From Bacteroides helcogenes P 36-108 (lineage in GTDB: Bacteria; Bacteroidota; Bacteroidia; Bacteroidales; Bacteroidaceae): 64,000 nucleotides of DNA. Both the position numbers and the translations under genes were made by a program. How positions within the stretch are numbered: position 1 is the stretch's first letter; each line of letters opens with the position of its first letter. The stretch spans positions 496,001-560,000 of the forward strand of contig NC_014933.1 of NCBI RefSeq assembly GCF_000186225.1, written 5' to 3'. Below, one piece after another: positions 27,774 through 36,953 of this stretch. The notes below the pieces were generated by a model. That model did not search any database. It was not told the DNA's origin and was given only the letters and a program-made list of their open reading frames with translations.

Positions 27774-29129
27774 ATGGACAGCATAAAAGAGAAAAATTAC
27801 GATGCCAGAGCGAAAAGTCCCTGGTGGTGGGTTCCCACACTGTACTTTGCAGAAGGGGTTCCCTACTTTGTGGTCAACACAATTTCGGTGATGATGTTCA
27901 CCAAGATGGGAGTTCCCAACGGTGACATGTCCTTCTTCACCACGCTGCTCTACTTCCCGTGGTTTCTGAAGGGAATCTGGAGCCCCATCGTGGATGTGAT
28001 AAAGACGAAGCGCTGGTGGATAGTCACCATGCAGGCTATGATGGCACTGCTCATGGTGCTGCTGACGGTCAGCCTGCCCCATCCCGCACAAGAGACGATA
28101 GCATCCGGGCAGACACCGATAAGCATGTTCACCTTCACATTGGTGCTGTTCATCATCACCGCATTCGCCTCGGCCACACACGACATTGCCGCCGACGGCT
28201 TCTACATGCTGGTGCACAGCCCCGGCAGCCAGGCAGCCTTCATAGGCATACGGAGTACATTCTACCGCGTGGCCTCCGTCTTCGTGCAAGGCATACTGGT
28301 GTTCATAGCCGGCATGCTGGAGAAGAGCACCGGAAACATCCCCCTCTCCTGGCAAGTGACACTGGGCTGCGCCGCCGTCGTGTTCGGGCTGATAACCCTC
28401 TACCACACCTTCTGCCTGCCACGCTCCGGGGCAGACAAGGCACGCACGCCGGCAGACCATGCACAGGCAGGTGCGCCGCGGGAATCAAAGGCGGCAGAAC
28501 TGGCCAACTCGTTCATCACCTTCGTCAAGAAGCCCAACGTGCTGCTGGCCATAGCTTTCATGCTGCTCTACCGCCTGCCCGAAGGCTTCCTCATCAAGAT
28601 GTGCCAGCCCTTCTTAGTACATTCCACTGCAAACGGCGGGCTGGGGCTCGATACGGACACGGTGGGCATCGTATATGGAACCATCGGTGTCATAGCCCTG
28701 CTGACAGGGGGCATAGCGGGCGGCGTCTATGCCTCGCGCCGGGGGCTGAAGCGCTCGTTGTGGCTCATGGCGGCCTGCATGACGCTGCCTTGCCTCACCT
28801 TCGTCTATCTGGCCATCGCACAGCCTGCAAGCATCACCCTGATAAGCATAGCCGTCTCCATCGAGCAGTTCGGCTACGGATTCGGATTCACGGCTTACAT
28901 GCTCTACATGATGTACTTCTCGGAAGGTGAGTTCAAGACATCGCACTACGCCATCTGTACCGCATTCATGGCACTGAGCATGATGTTGCCGGGATTCGTG
29001 GCAGGCTATATCGAGGAAGCCATCGGATACGTCAACTTCTTCTGGATGGTGATGGCTTGCTGTCTGGCCACGCTGGCAGTCACCTACTTCGTTGACCGGA
29101 AGATAGATCCGGAATATGGGAAGAAGTGA
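27774..29129 (+). CDS. MFS permease of the AmpG (muropeptide) type
   Basis: 451 residues with about 12 membrane helices. N-terminus SPWWWVPTLYFAEGVPYFVVNTISVMMF and the following KGIWSPIVDVIKTKRWWI loop are characteristic of the AmpG/Acyl-CoA transporter branch of the MFS; DIAADGFYML is another family mark. AmpG proteins import anhydro-muropeptides or MurNAc-containing sugars through the inner membrane. Starts 21 nt after the SpoIID fusion, so cotranscribed. Supports the reading of the region as peptidoglycan recovery, with two different inner-membrane routes (this and the SSS symporter). Downstream is a 1-kb repeat region. Confidence 0.85.
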   Translation: MDSIKEKNYDARAKSPWWWVPTLYFAEGVPYFVVNTISVMMFTKMGVPNGDMSFFTTLLYFPWFLKGIWSPIVDVIKTKRWWIVTMQAMMALLMVLLTVSLPHPAQETIASGQTPISMFTFTLVLFIITAFASATHDIAADGFYMLVHSPGSQAAFIGIRSTFYRVASVFVQGILVFIAGMLEKSTGNIPLSWQVTLGCAAVVFGLITLYHTFCLPRSGADKARTPADHAQAGAPRESKAAELANSFITFVKKPNVLLAIAFMLLYRLPEGFLIKMCQPFLVHSTANGGLGLDTDTVGIVYGTIGVIALLTGGIAGGVYASRRGLKRSLWLMAACMTLPCLTFVYLAIAQPASITLISIAVSIEQFGYGFGFTAYMLYMMYFSEGEFKTSHYAICTAFMALSMMLPGFVAGYIEEAIGYVNFFWMVMACCLATLAVTYFVDRKIDPEYGKK

Positions 29130-29139
29130 AACAGAGGGA

Positions 29140-29700
29140 AGGAGTTAAAGGGAGAAGGAGTTAGAAGGAGTTAAAGGGAGTTATCGCCTGCCAAGGCAGG
29201 CTTGGGAGTTAAAGGCCGATACTCTTATGAGGTCATTAGTTTATGGGAAGAAGGAGTCAGAGGGGGAAGGAGTTAGAAGGAGTTAGAGGGAGTTAAAGGC
29301 CGATACTCTTATGAGGTCATTAGTTTATGGGAAGAAGGAGTCAGAAGGAAGGAGTTAGAAGGAGTTAAAGGGAGTTATCGTTCGCTTCGCTCACTCAGGG
29401 AGTTAAAGGCCGATACTCTTATGAGGTCATTAGTTTATGGGGAGAAGGAGTCAGAGGGGGAAGGAGTTAGAAGGAGTTAAAGGGAGTTATCGTTCGCTTC
29501 GCTCTCTTAAGGAGTTAAAGGCCGATACTCTTATGAGGTCATTAGTTTATGGGGAGAAGGAGTTAGAGGGGGAAGGAGTTAGAAGGAGTTAAAGGGAGTT
29601 ATCGTTCGCTTCGCTCTCTTAAGGAGTTAAAGGCCGATAGTTCTGAGATTGAGAACCTATGACTAATGAATCCACAAGAGTATCGGCCTTTAACTCCCAA
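29140..29700. repeat. Long direct repeats with an inverted copy, intergenic
   Basis: Four to five units of 84-112 bp, each with core GGCCGATACTCTTATGAGG, TCATTAGTTTATGGG and runs of GGAGTTAAAGGGAGTT (cores begin near 29214, 29298, 29408, 29520 and 29632). From about 29655 the sequence turns over: an inverted copy of the core ends in TATCGGCCTTTAACTCCC near 29695. Later units include GTTATCGTTCGCTTCGCTC, the complement of the 28-bp array that follows. No convincing gene in 29130-30148. Confidence 0.85.
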
Positions 29701-29748
29701 GCCTGCCTTGGCAGGCGATAACTCCCTTTAACTCCCTTTAACTCCCCT

Positions 29749-30112
29749 GAGCGAGCAAAGCGAACGATAACTCCCTAAGAGAGCGAAGCGAACGATAACT
29801 CCCTAAGCGAGCGAAGCGAACGATAACTCCCTGAGAGAGCGAAGCGAACGATAACTCCCTGAGAGAGCGAAGCGAACGATAACTCCCTGAGCGAGCGAAG
29901 CGAACGATAACTCCCTGAGTGAGCAAAGCGAACGATAACTCCCTGAGCGAGCGAAGCGAACGATAACTCCCTAAGCGAGCGAAGCGAACGATAACTCCCT
30001 GAGTGAGCAAAGCGAACGATAACTCCCTGAGCGAGCGAAGCGAACGATAACTCCCTAAGCGAGCGAAGCGAACGATAACTCCCTAAGCGAGCGAAGCGAA
30101 CGATAACTCCCT
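29749..30112. repeat. 28-bp tandem array, 13 copies
   Basis: Period 28, core AGCGAAGCGAACGATAACTC, with small variants (GAGC/GAGA/GAGT before the core). No spacers, so not CRISPR. Its core is the reverse complement of the GTTATCGTTCGCTTCGCT part of the left-hand repeats, giving the 1-kb interval an inverted organisation. The array ends about 36 bp before the start of the second NamZ gene. Confidence 0.9.
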
Positions 30113-30148
30113 TAAGCTAACAATATGTTTAACGATCAATGATTACCG

Positions 30149-31390
30149 ATGAAAAAGACTATTACAATATGCCTCCTGTGCCTCCTTTGCGGAAGTGCAT
30201 TGCAGGCACAAAAGATAAAAGTGAAAACCGGCATCGAAGTGCTGAAGGAACAGAACTTCCGGTGTCTGGAAGGCAAACGTGTGGGGCTGATTACCAATCC
30301 CACCGGTGTGGACAACCGCATGAAGTCCACCATCGACATACTGCATGAAGCCCCGAACGTGAACCTCGTCGCCCTCTACGGCCCGGAGCACGGCGTGCGC
30401 GGCGACGTACATGCGGGCGACCATGTGGCGGACATGAAAGACGCCTCCACCGGACTGCCCGTCCACTCCCTTTACGGAAAGACACGCAAGGCCACACCGC
30501 AGATGCTGAAAGACGTCGATGTATTGGTGTATGACATTCAGGACATCGGCTGCCGTTCCTTCACCTACATCAGCACCATGGGGCTGGCCATGGAAGCGGC
30601 TGCCGAGAACGGCAAGGAGTTCATCGTGCTGGACCGCCCCAATCCCGTGGGCGGACTGAAGATTGAAGGAAACCTGACGGAAGATGATTGCATTTCTTTT
30701 GTCAGCCAATTCAAAATTCCGTACCTTTACGGCCTCACTTGCGGTGAACTGGCACTGATGCTCAATGGCGAGAGGATGCTGAAGGAAGGACGGCAGTGCA
30801 ATCTGCACGTGGTGAAGATGAAAGGCTGGAAACGCAAGATGGATTACACACAGACCGGACTGCAATGGGTCCCCTCTTCCCCGCACATCCCGCACCCGCA
30901 CTCCGCATTTTTCTATCCCGTCAGCGGCATCTTGGGCGAACTGGGCTACATGTCCATCGGCGTGGGCTACACCATACCCTTCCAGATGTTTGCCGCCCCG
31001 TGGATGGAAGCGGAAAAGCTGGCAGGGAGGCTGAACAGCCTGCACGTGCCGGGCGTCGTCTTCAGGCCGATGTACCTCAAACCGTTTTACAGCGTGGGGA
31101 AAGGAGAACTGCTGCAAGGGGTGCAGGTGCACATCACGGACTTTGGCAAAGCGCCCCTGAGCGAACTGCAATTCCTGGTGATGCAGGAAGCGGCGGCACT
31201 CTATCCGGACCGTGCCGTCTTTGACCACGCCGACAAGGGACGCTTCCCGATGTTCGACAAAGTGTGCGGCTCACGGCAGATACGCGAACGCTTCTCCAAA
31301 CGTAATCGCTGGGAAGATATACGCGACTATTGGTATAAGGATGCGGAAGACTTCAGAAGATTGTCGAAGAAGCACTATCTATACAGATAG
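30149..31390 (+). CDS. DUF1343 exo-beta-N-acetylmuramidase (NamZ/GH171 family), copy 2
   Basis: 413 residues. Signal peptide MKKTITICLLCLLCGSALQAQ, so exported. Contains the family blocks GLITNPTGVDNRMKS, YGPEHGVRGDVHAGDHV, YDIQDIGCRSFTYI, LDRPNPVGGLKIEG, TCGELALMLNGE and IGVGYTIPFQMFAAPW. Compared with copy 1 the C-terminal block reads GYMSIGVGYTIPFQM instead of ATPVSLGRGTDLPFQV, showing that the two are distant paralogues. Isolated from the permease by the 1-kb repeats and from the dehydrogenase by 242 bp of another repeat, but on the same strand. Expected to release MurNAc from peptidoglycan-derived saccharides. Confidence 0.92.
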   Translation: MKKTITICLLCLLCGSALQAQKIKVKTGIEVLKEQNFRCLEGKRVGLITNPTGVDNRMKSTIDILHEAPNVNLVALYGPEHGVRGDVHAGDHVADMKDASTGLPVHSLYGKTRKATPQMLKDVDVLVYDIQDIGCRSFTYISTMGLAMEAAAENGKEFIVLDRPNPVGGLKIEGNLTEDDCISFVSQFKIPYLYGLTCGELALMLNGERMLKEGRQCNLHVVKMKGWKRKMDYTQTGLQWVPSSPHIPHPHSAFFYPVSGILGELGYMSIGVGYTIPFQMFAAPWMEAEKLAGRLNSLHVPGVVFRPMYLKPFYSVGKGELLQGVQVHITDFGKAPLSELQFLVMQEAAALYPDRAVFDHADKGRFPMFDKVCGSRQIRERFSKRNRWEDIRDYWYKDAEDFRRLSKKHYLYR

Positions 31391-31432
31391 GGATCAGGCA
31401 GATTTTCTGACACCGGGACAGGAGGCAGAGAC

Positions 31433-31540
31433 ACACGTATCTCACCGGTCATGAGATACGTATCTCATGGGTGATGACATACGGTATCTCATGGGTGACG
31501 ACATACGTATCTCATGGGTGCTGACATACGTATCTCACCG
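31433..31540. repeat. Intergenic TACGTATCTCATGGGTG repeats
   Basis: Five copies of a 23-24-bp unit with core ATACGTATCTCA followed by TGGGTGNTGAC in the central three (cores near 31436, 31457, 31480, 31504, 31528; the 31480 copy has one extra G). Positions 31450-31469 form a perfect 20-bp palindrome. Lies between NamZ copy 2 and the dehydrogenase. No gene seen. Confidence 0.8.
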
Positions 31541-31632
31541 AGGAGATCTCCGATACCGCCCCACAGATACCCCTGAGGAGGCATGCAAGAACAGAAAAGA
31601 ATATATACAAGAAAAAGGAAGGAACATTTATC

Positions 31633-34600
31633 ATGGTAAAAGACAGTTACACAGATTTCTCGCGGGAAGCCCTGCGATTCATTCCGAAAGAAAGGATTTA
31701 CACCGACGAACTCCACCGGCTGACATGGGGTACAGACGCAGGATTCTACCGCCTCATCCCCCGGATAGTAATCCATGCGGCAGAAGAAGGAGAAGTGGCC
31801 GGACTATTGAAGCTGGCCGGCCGCTACAGCCTGCCCGTCACCTTCCGCGCGGCAGGAACCAGCCTGTCCGGACAGGCCATCAGCAACTCCATCCTCATCG
31901 TGGCCGGCAAGCATTGGGAACAGTATTCCATTTCCGCCGACCACGAACAGATCACCCTCGAACCCGGTATCATCGGGCAGCGCGTCAACGAGCTGTTAGC
32001 CCCCTACGGACGCAAGTTCGCCCCCGACCCCGCCAGTGTGAAAAGCGCCATGGTGGGAGGCATCGTAATGAACAACGCTTCGGGCATGAACTGCGGCACA
32101 CACGCCAACAGCGACCGTATGCTCCTCTCCGCCCGCATCGTGCTGGCAGACGGAACCGTGCTGGACACGGGCAATCCTGTGAGCCGCGCCTCCTTTGAAG
32201 TCACCCACCGCGACTTCATCCGCCGCATCTGCGAACTGCGCGACGAAATACGCGGCAATGAAGAACTGGCCGCACGCATCCGCCACAAATACTCCATCAA
32301 GAACGTAACCGGGCTCAACCTCCTGCCCTTTGTCCGCTTCGACGATCCGTTCGACATCATCGCCCACCTCATGGTAGGTTCCGAAGGTACTCTCGCCTTC
32401 CTCTCACGCGTCACCATGAAGACCGAATACGACTACCCCTGCAAAGCAAGCGCCATGCTCTACTTCAAGACCATAAAGGAGGCAAGCCGCGCCGTGGTAG
32501 CCATGAAAAGAGTGGAAAGGGGAGAGGGGAAAGAGTTGAAAGTTGAAAGTGGAGAGTTGAAAGCTTCAAGAGTGGAGAGTGGAAAGTTGAAAGTTGAGAG
32601 TGAAGAGTGGAAAGCTTCAAGAGTGGAGAGTGGAGAGTTGAAAGTTGAAAGTAACCATGCGGAATGCGAGGAAAGCGCCACGCAACACAGCGCAGCCAAC
32701 TCTCCCCTTTCAACTCTCAACTCTCAACTCTCTTCAACTCCCAACTCTCAACTTTCAACTCTCAACTCTCAACTCGTAAAGAGCGCCGAGATGCTGGATT
32801 ACAAAAGCCTCTCCTCCGTCAATGATCCTGTATTCCTGAAATACAAAGGCGAAGTAGCCTCCTCCGCCCTCCCCGGCGTGGAGCCGGGTGACGAGACCGG
32901 GCTGACCGCCGTGCTGACCGAAACCAAGGCGCACACACCCGAAGAACTGCGACAGAACATCGCCGCCATCGAAACCTGTCTGGCAAGTTTCGACACCTAC
33001 ATCCCCGTGCACTTCACCGACCGTCCGGAAGAATACTCCGAATACTGGGCCATCCGTTCCGGCATATTCCCCTCCGTGGGCGGCACACGCAAGCCCGGAA
33101 CCTCTTGCCTCATCGAAGACGTCGCCTTCCATATCGAAGACCTGCCCGAAGCCACCGCCGACCTGCAGCAACTCCTTGCCCGCCACGGCTACAACGACGC
33201 CTGCATCTACGGGCATGCCCTCGAAGGCAACTACCACTTCATCATCAACCAGTCCTTCAGCAACCAGAACGAAGTGGACCGCTACAAAGACCTGATGGAA
33301 GACATCAAGACCCTTGTAGTGGATAAATATGACGGCTCCCTGAAAGCCGAGCACGGAACCGGCCGCAACATGGCCCCCTTTGTCCGCTACGAATGGGGAG
33401 ACGATGCCTACCGGGCAATGAAAGCCGTGAAAGAACTGTTCGACCCGGAAGGGCTGCTGAACCCCGGCGTCATCTTCAATGACGACCCCCAATGCCATAT
33501 CAAGGGCTTCAAGTATCTGCCCGCCATATCCGTTGACGAGGAGCACCGCGCCATCGGATACCAACTGCAAAGTAATCCTTATGGACTGGGAATTGTCGCC
33601 GTCTGCCCGCCCCTTGCCGCCGACAAGTGCATAGAGTGCGGCTTCTGCGAAGTGAACTGCCTCTCGTGCGGTTTCACCCTCTCCCCGCGCCAGCGCATCG
33701 TGGCACAGCGCGAGATGTCCCTGCTGAAGCAAGCCGGCATGAAGAAACAACTCGCCATACTCCAACGCCAATATGATTACCCCGGCAACCAGACTTGCGC
33801 CGGAGACGGACTCTGCTCCATGTCGTGCCCGATGGGGATCAATACCGGTGACCTCACCCACCTCATCCGGCAGGAGGCACTGCCCAAAGGCAGTCTCGGA
33901 TATAAGGCCGGAAGCTTCGCGGCCAACCACTTCGCCGGTATCAAGAGTGCTGTACGTCCCGTACTGCGCCTGGCCGACACCGCCCATTCCCTGCTGGGGA
34001 CAAAAGCCATGAGCGCCCTCGCCAAGACCATGCACAACGTCTTGCACGCACCTCTATGGACACCGGCAATGCCGAAGGCCTACAAATACTCGGAAGCAAA
34101 CAGCCCGGAAAGCACCCGCCGTTCCGTTCGGGGCGGCACGGTTCCCAAGGTCGTTTACTTCCCCAGTTGCATCAACCAGACGATGGGGCAGGCCAGAAAG
34201 TCACCCGCAGAGCAGCCGTTGGCCCGCAAGATGCTTTCGCTGCTGCAAAAGGCCGGCTACGAGGTCATCTTGCCCAAGAACATGGAACGGCTCTGCTGCG
34301 GCACTATCTGGGAAAGCAAGGGCATGCCCGACATTGCCGACCGCAAGACGGAAGAACTCGAAGCAGCATTGTGGGAGGCCAGCGGACAAGGCCTGTATCC
34401 CGTCCTTTGCGACCAAAGTCCCTGTCTGCACCGCATGCGCCGGCACATCAAGAAGATGAAGCTGTACGAGCCCGCAGAATTCATCTATACCTTCATGCGC
34501 GACAAACTGACATTCACTCCCACCGACCGTCCCGTAGCCGTCCACATCACCTGCTCCATGCGTGAAATGGGGCTTGCGGATACCATTACCGCCCTTGCCG

Positions 34601-34863
34601 GCCTCTGCTCCACCCGCGTCCTCGTGCCCGAAGAAGTAGGCTGCTGCGGCTTTGCCGGCGACCGCGGCTTCACTCATCCCGAACTGAACGCCTACGCCCT
34701 GCGCAAGCTCCGTCCGCAGGTGGAAGCGTCAGGCGTGAAAACAGGCTACTCCAACAGCCGTACTTGCGAAATAGGACTCACAACAAACTCCGGTATCCCC
34801 TACGTCTCCATCGTCTATCTGGTGGACGAGTGCACGAGGCCCGCCGATGCCGGCAATGAATAG
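31633..34863 (+). CDS. FAD-linked oxidase / Fe-S protein, D-lactate dehydrogenase-like (GlcD-GlcF fusion)
   Basis: 1076 residues, no signal peptide. N-terminal FAD-binding-4 domain (VTFRAAGTSLSGQAIS near residue 70; KNVTGLNLLPFVRF; MVGSEGTLAFLS), FAD-oxidase C domain with AEHGTGRNMAPF, then a ferredoxin-like part with CIECGFCEVNC (about 666) and a second site CAGDGLCSMSCPMG (about 721, where an Asp stands at one expected Cys position), and two CCG-type motifs (CCGTIW about 887, CCGFAG about 1003). Such fusions oxidise D-2-hydroxyacids, D-lactate above all. Encoded 30 nt before the membrane protein-kinase-MurQ set; MurQ releases D-lactate, so a role in using that by-product is attractive but inferred. 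Residues ~292-382 are a translated low-complexity repeat inserted in the flavin domain. Confidence 0.88.
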   Translation: MVKDSYTDFSREALRFIPKERIYTDELHRLTWGTDAGFYRLIPRIVIHAAEEGEVAGLLKLAGRYSLPVTFRAAGTSLSGQAISNSILIVAGKHWEQYSISADHEQITLEPGIIGQRVNELLAPYGRKFAPDPASVKSAMVGGIVMNNASGMNCGTHANSDRMLLSARIVLADGTVLDTGNPVSRASFEVTHRDFIRRICELRDEIRGNEELAARIRHKYSIKNVTGLNLLPFVRFDDPFDIIAHLMVGSEGTLAFLSRVTMKTEYDYPCKASAMLYFKTIKEASRAVVAMKRVERGEGKELKVESGELKASRVESGKLKVESEEWKASRVESGELKVESNHAECEESATQHSAANSPLSTLNSQLSSTPNSQLSTLNSQLVKSAEMLDYKSLSSVNDPVFLKYKGEVASSALPGVEPGDETGLTAVLTETKAHTPEELRQNIAAIETCLASFDTYIPVHFTDRPEEYSEYWAIRSGIFPSVGGTRKPGTSCLIEDVAFHIEDLPEATADLQQLLARHGYNDACIYGHALEGNYHFIINQSFSNQNEVDRYKDLMEDIKTLVVDKYDGSLKAEHGTGRNMAPFVRYEWGDDAYRAMKAVKELFDPEGLLNPGVIFNDDPQCHIKGFKYLPAISVDEEHRAIGYQLQSNPYGLGIVAVCPPLAADKCIECGFCEVNCLSCGFTLSPRQRIVAQREMSLLKQAGMKKQLAILQRQYDYPGNQTCAGDGLCSMSCPMGINTGDLTHLIRQEALPKGSLGYKAGSFAANHFAGIKSAVRPVLRLADTAHSLLGTKAMSALAKTMHNVLHAPLWTPAMPKAYKYSEANSPESTRRSVRGGTVPKVVYFPSCINQTMGQARKSPAEQPLARKMLSLLQKAGYEVILPKNMERLCCGTIWESKGMPDIADRKTEELEAALWEASGQGLYPVLCDQSPCLHRMRRHIKKMKLYEPAEFIYTFMRDKLTFTPTDRPVAVHITCSMREMGLADTITALAGLCSTRVLVPEEVGCCGFAGDRGFTHPELNAYALRKLRPQVEASGVKTGYSNSRTCEIGLTTNSGIPYVSIVYLVDECTRPADAGNE
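32510..32785 (+). repeat. In-frame low-complexity inverted repeat inside the dehydrogenase gene
   Basis: Left half is built of GAGAGTTGAAAGTTGAAAGT and GCTTCAAGAGTGGAGAGTGG units, right half of the complementary CAACTCTCAACTCTCAACTC type; about 50 bp of ordinary sequence lie between. It stays in frame, giving peptides rich in VESGELK and then STLNSQL. The flanking coding sequence resumes at SAEMLDYKS. Confidence 0.85.
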
Positions 34864-34892
34864 CAAATAATCAACTTAACACATGTATTATA

Positions 34893-36083
34893 ATGAATAA
34901 TCCAAAAACGAGCAAACGCATCCTTGCCCTCGACATCCTCCGGGGCATTACCATCGCAGGCATGATCATGGTCAACAATCCCGGAAACTGGGGGCATATC
35001 TACGCCCCGCTGGAACATGCCGAATGGATAGGGCTTACTCCTACCGACCTCGTCTTCCCCTTCTTCATGTTCATCATGGGCATCTCCACTTACATCTCCC
35101 TGAAGAAGTACGATTTCGAGTTCAGCCGTTCGGCCGCCCTCAAGATACTGAAACGTACGGCCATCATCTTCCTCATCGGCCTTGCCATCGGATGGTTTGC
35201 ACGGCTCTGCTACTATTGGGCCGCCGCCCCCGGCGAACTGAGTTTCGGCGAAAACCTGTGGGCTTCCGTATGGACTTTCGACCGCATGCGCATCTTGGGC
35301 GTCATGCAACGGCTGGCACTATGCTACGGAGCCACCTCCATCATTGCCCTGACCATGAAACACCGGCATATCCCCTATCTGATAGCAGGCCTGCTGATAA
35401 GTTATTTCATTCTGCTGATGTGCGGCAACGGCTTCGCCTACAACGAAACCAATATACTGTCCGTCGTGGATCGTGCCGTGCTGACTCCCGCACACATGTA
35501 CAAGGACAACGGCATCGATCCGGAAGGGCTTCTGAGTACCATTCCATCCATTGCCCACGTGCTGTTGGGCTTCTGCGTGGGGCGCATGATGCTTGGTGAC
35601 GACCGCAATGCCAAGGCAGACCGCATGGCAGTGCTCGATTCACACCTCATCAAGCTGCTGCTCACAGGCGCCATCCTCACTTTCGCAGGTTTCCTGCTGA
35701 GCTACGGATGCCCCATCAGCAAGAAAATATGGTCGCCTACCTTCGTGCTCGTCACTTGCGGAATGGCCTCCAGCTTCCTGGCACTGCTTATATGGATTGT
35801 CGATGTGAAGGGATACAGGAAGTGGAGCGTTTTCTTCGAGTCGTTCGGTGTAAACCCACTGTTCATGTATGTGGCGGGCGATGTGCTTGCCATACTTTTC
35901 GGTGTTGTCAGCTTCCCGTGGGATGGGGGCAGCATCACCATACACGGCATTCTGTATGACGTGCTTCTCGCACCCCTGTTCGGTGAAACCGGCGGATCGC
36001 TGGCCTATGCCTTGGCATTCATAGCAATCAATTGGTGCATCGGATATCAGCTATACAAACGGAAAATATACATCAAAATATAG
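34893..36083 (+). CDS. HGSNAT/DUF5009-like polytopic membrane protein, possible MurNAc transporter (MurT position)
   Basis: 396 residues, about ten to eleven membrane helices. The N-terminus RILALDILRGITIAGMIMVNN and the LTPTDLVFPFFMFIMGISTYISL loop match the heparan-alpha-glucosaminide N-acetyltransferase / YeiB-like group, which acetylate amino sugars across a membrane. Start lies 29 nt after the dehydrogenase and the stop is 17 nt before the kinase. The order membrane protein-kinase-murQ is the one I recall for the murTKQ MurNAc-utilisation operon of Tannerella forsythia; whether MurT is homologous to this protein I cannot check. Alternatives: transacetylase of glucosamine/muramic acid residues, or true transporter. 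Confidence 0.8.
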   Translation: MNNPKTSKRILALDILRGITIAGMIMVNNPGNWGHIYAPLEHAEWIGLTPTDLVFPFFMFIMGISTYISLKKYDFEFSRSAALKILKRTAIIFLIGLAIGWFARLCYYWAAAPGELSFGENLWASVWTFDRMRILGVMQRLALCYGATSIIALTMKHRHIPYLIAGLLISYFILLMCGNGFAYNETNILSVVDRAVLTPAHMYKDNGIDPEGLLSTIPSIAHVLLGFCVGRMMLGDDRNAKADRMAVLDSHLIKLLLTGAILTFAGFLLSYGCPISKKIWSPTFVLVTCGMASSFLALLIWIVDVKGYRKWSVFFESFGVNPLFMYVAGDVLAILFGVVSFPWDGGSITIHGILYDVLLAPLFGETGGSLAYALAFIAINWCIGYQLYKRKIYIKI

Positions 36084-36100
36084 AAAACAACCATAAAGAC

Positions 36101-36940
36101 ATGATTCTAATAGCAGACAGTGGATCTACAAAGACCGATTGGTGTGTTGTAGAAAATGGAGTGGTCTTCCAACAGATATTCACGAAAGGAACAAACCCTT
36201 TCTTTCAGTCGGAAGAAGAAATCAGTAACGAAATAGCGGCGGCACTCTTGCCTCAACTAAAGACCGACGAACCGGAAGCTGTCTATTTCTACGGGGCCGG
36301 ATGTGGATTTCCCGACAAAATAGACATGGTGCACCGTGCCATAACCAAGCACCTGAAAGTGAAAGGCGACAATGTGGAAGTCAACACCGACATGCTGGCG
36401 GCTGCGCGCGGACTTTGCGGGCATGACGCCGGAATAGCCTGCATCATGGGCACAGGCTCCAATTCCTGCTACTACAACGGCAGGGAAATCGTGAGCAATG
36501 TATCGCCGTTGGGCTTCATTCTCGGAGACGAGGGAAGCGGGGCGTGCCTGGGCAAGCTGTTAGTGGGTGATATCCTCAAAAACCAGATGACAGCGGAGCT
36601 GAAAGAGAAATTCCTCACGCAATTCAATCTGACCCCTGCCGAGATAATAGACCGCGTTTACCGGAAGCCGTTTCCAAACCGCTTTCTGGCAAGCCTGTCT
36701 CCGTTCCTCGCGCAGAATCTGGATCAGCCTTGCGTGTATAAGGTGGTGGCCGGCAGCTTCGAGGCATTCCTAAGGCGCAATATCATGCAGTACGACTACC
36801 GGCACAACAAAGCACACTTCATAGGTTCGGTAGCCTTCCACTACAAGGAAGTCTTGGAAGATGTGGCAAAGCAACTGGACGTGCGGCTCGGAACCGTAAT
36901 CAAGAGCCCCATGGAAGGGCTGATCAAATATCACGCATAA
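36101..36940 (+). CDS. BadF-type amino-sugar kinase, MurK-like (MurNAc/GlcNAc kinase)
   Basis: 279 residues from MILIADSGSTKTDWCVV; the 23 codons upstream overlap the end of the preceding gene and are excluded. ASKHA signatures: ADSGSTKTDW phosphate loop, FTKGTNPFFQS, YFYGAGC, IMGTGSNSCYYNG, GFILGDEGSGACLG. Paralogue of the protein at 9479. Sits 17 nt after the membrane protein and 13 nt before murQ, so tightly cotranscribed. Expected reaction: ATP-dependent 6-phosphorylation of MurNAc (and perhaps GlcNAc), giving the substrate for MurQ. The specificity is inferred from the gene pair. Confidence 0.88.
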   Translation: MILIADSGSTKTDWCVVENGVVFQQIFTKGTNPFFQSEEEISNEIAAALLPQLKTDEPEAVYFYGAGCGFPDKIDMVHRAITKHLKVKGDNVEVNTDMLAAARGLCGHDAGIACIMGTGSNSCYYNGREIVSNVSPLGFILGDEGSGACLGKLLVGDILKNQMTAELKEKFLTQFNLTPAEIIDRVYRKPFPNRFLASLSPFLAQNLDQPCVYKVVAGSFEAFLRRNIMQYDYRHNKAHFIGSVAFHYKEVLEDVAKQLDVRLGTVIKSPMEGLIKYHA

Positions 36941-36953
36941 ATCATCAACATCT

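Noticed and set aside
29738..30010. 90-residue leftward open frame across the 28-bp array
   Set aside because: It only translates the tandem repeat; the period is not a multiple of three and the peptide is a repeat artefact.
29749..30112. CRISPR array
   Set aside because: The 28-bp unit is directly tandem without spacers and no cas gene is present.
32755..34047. 430-residue leftward open frame
   Set aside because: Antisense shadow of the dehydrogenase, a product of high third-position GC.
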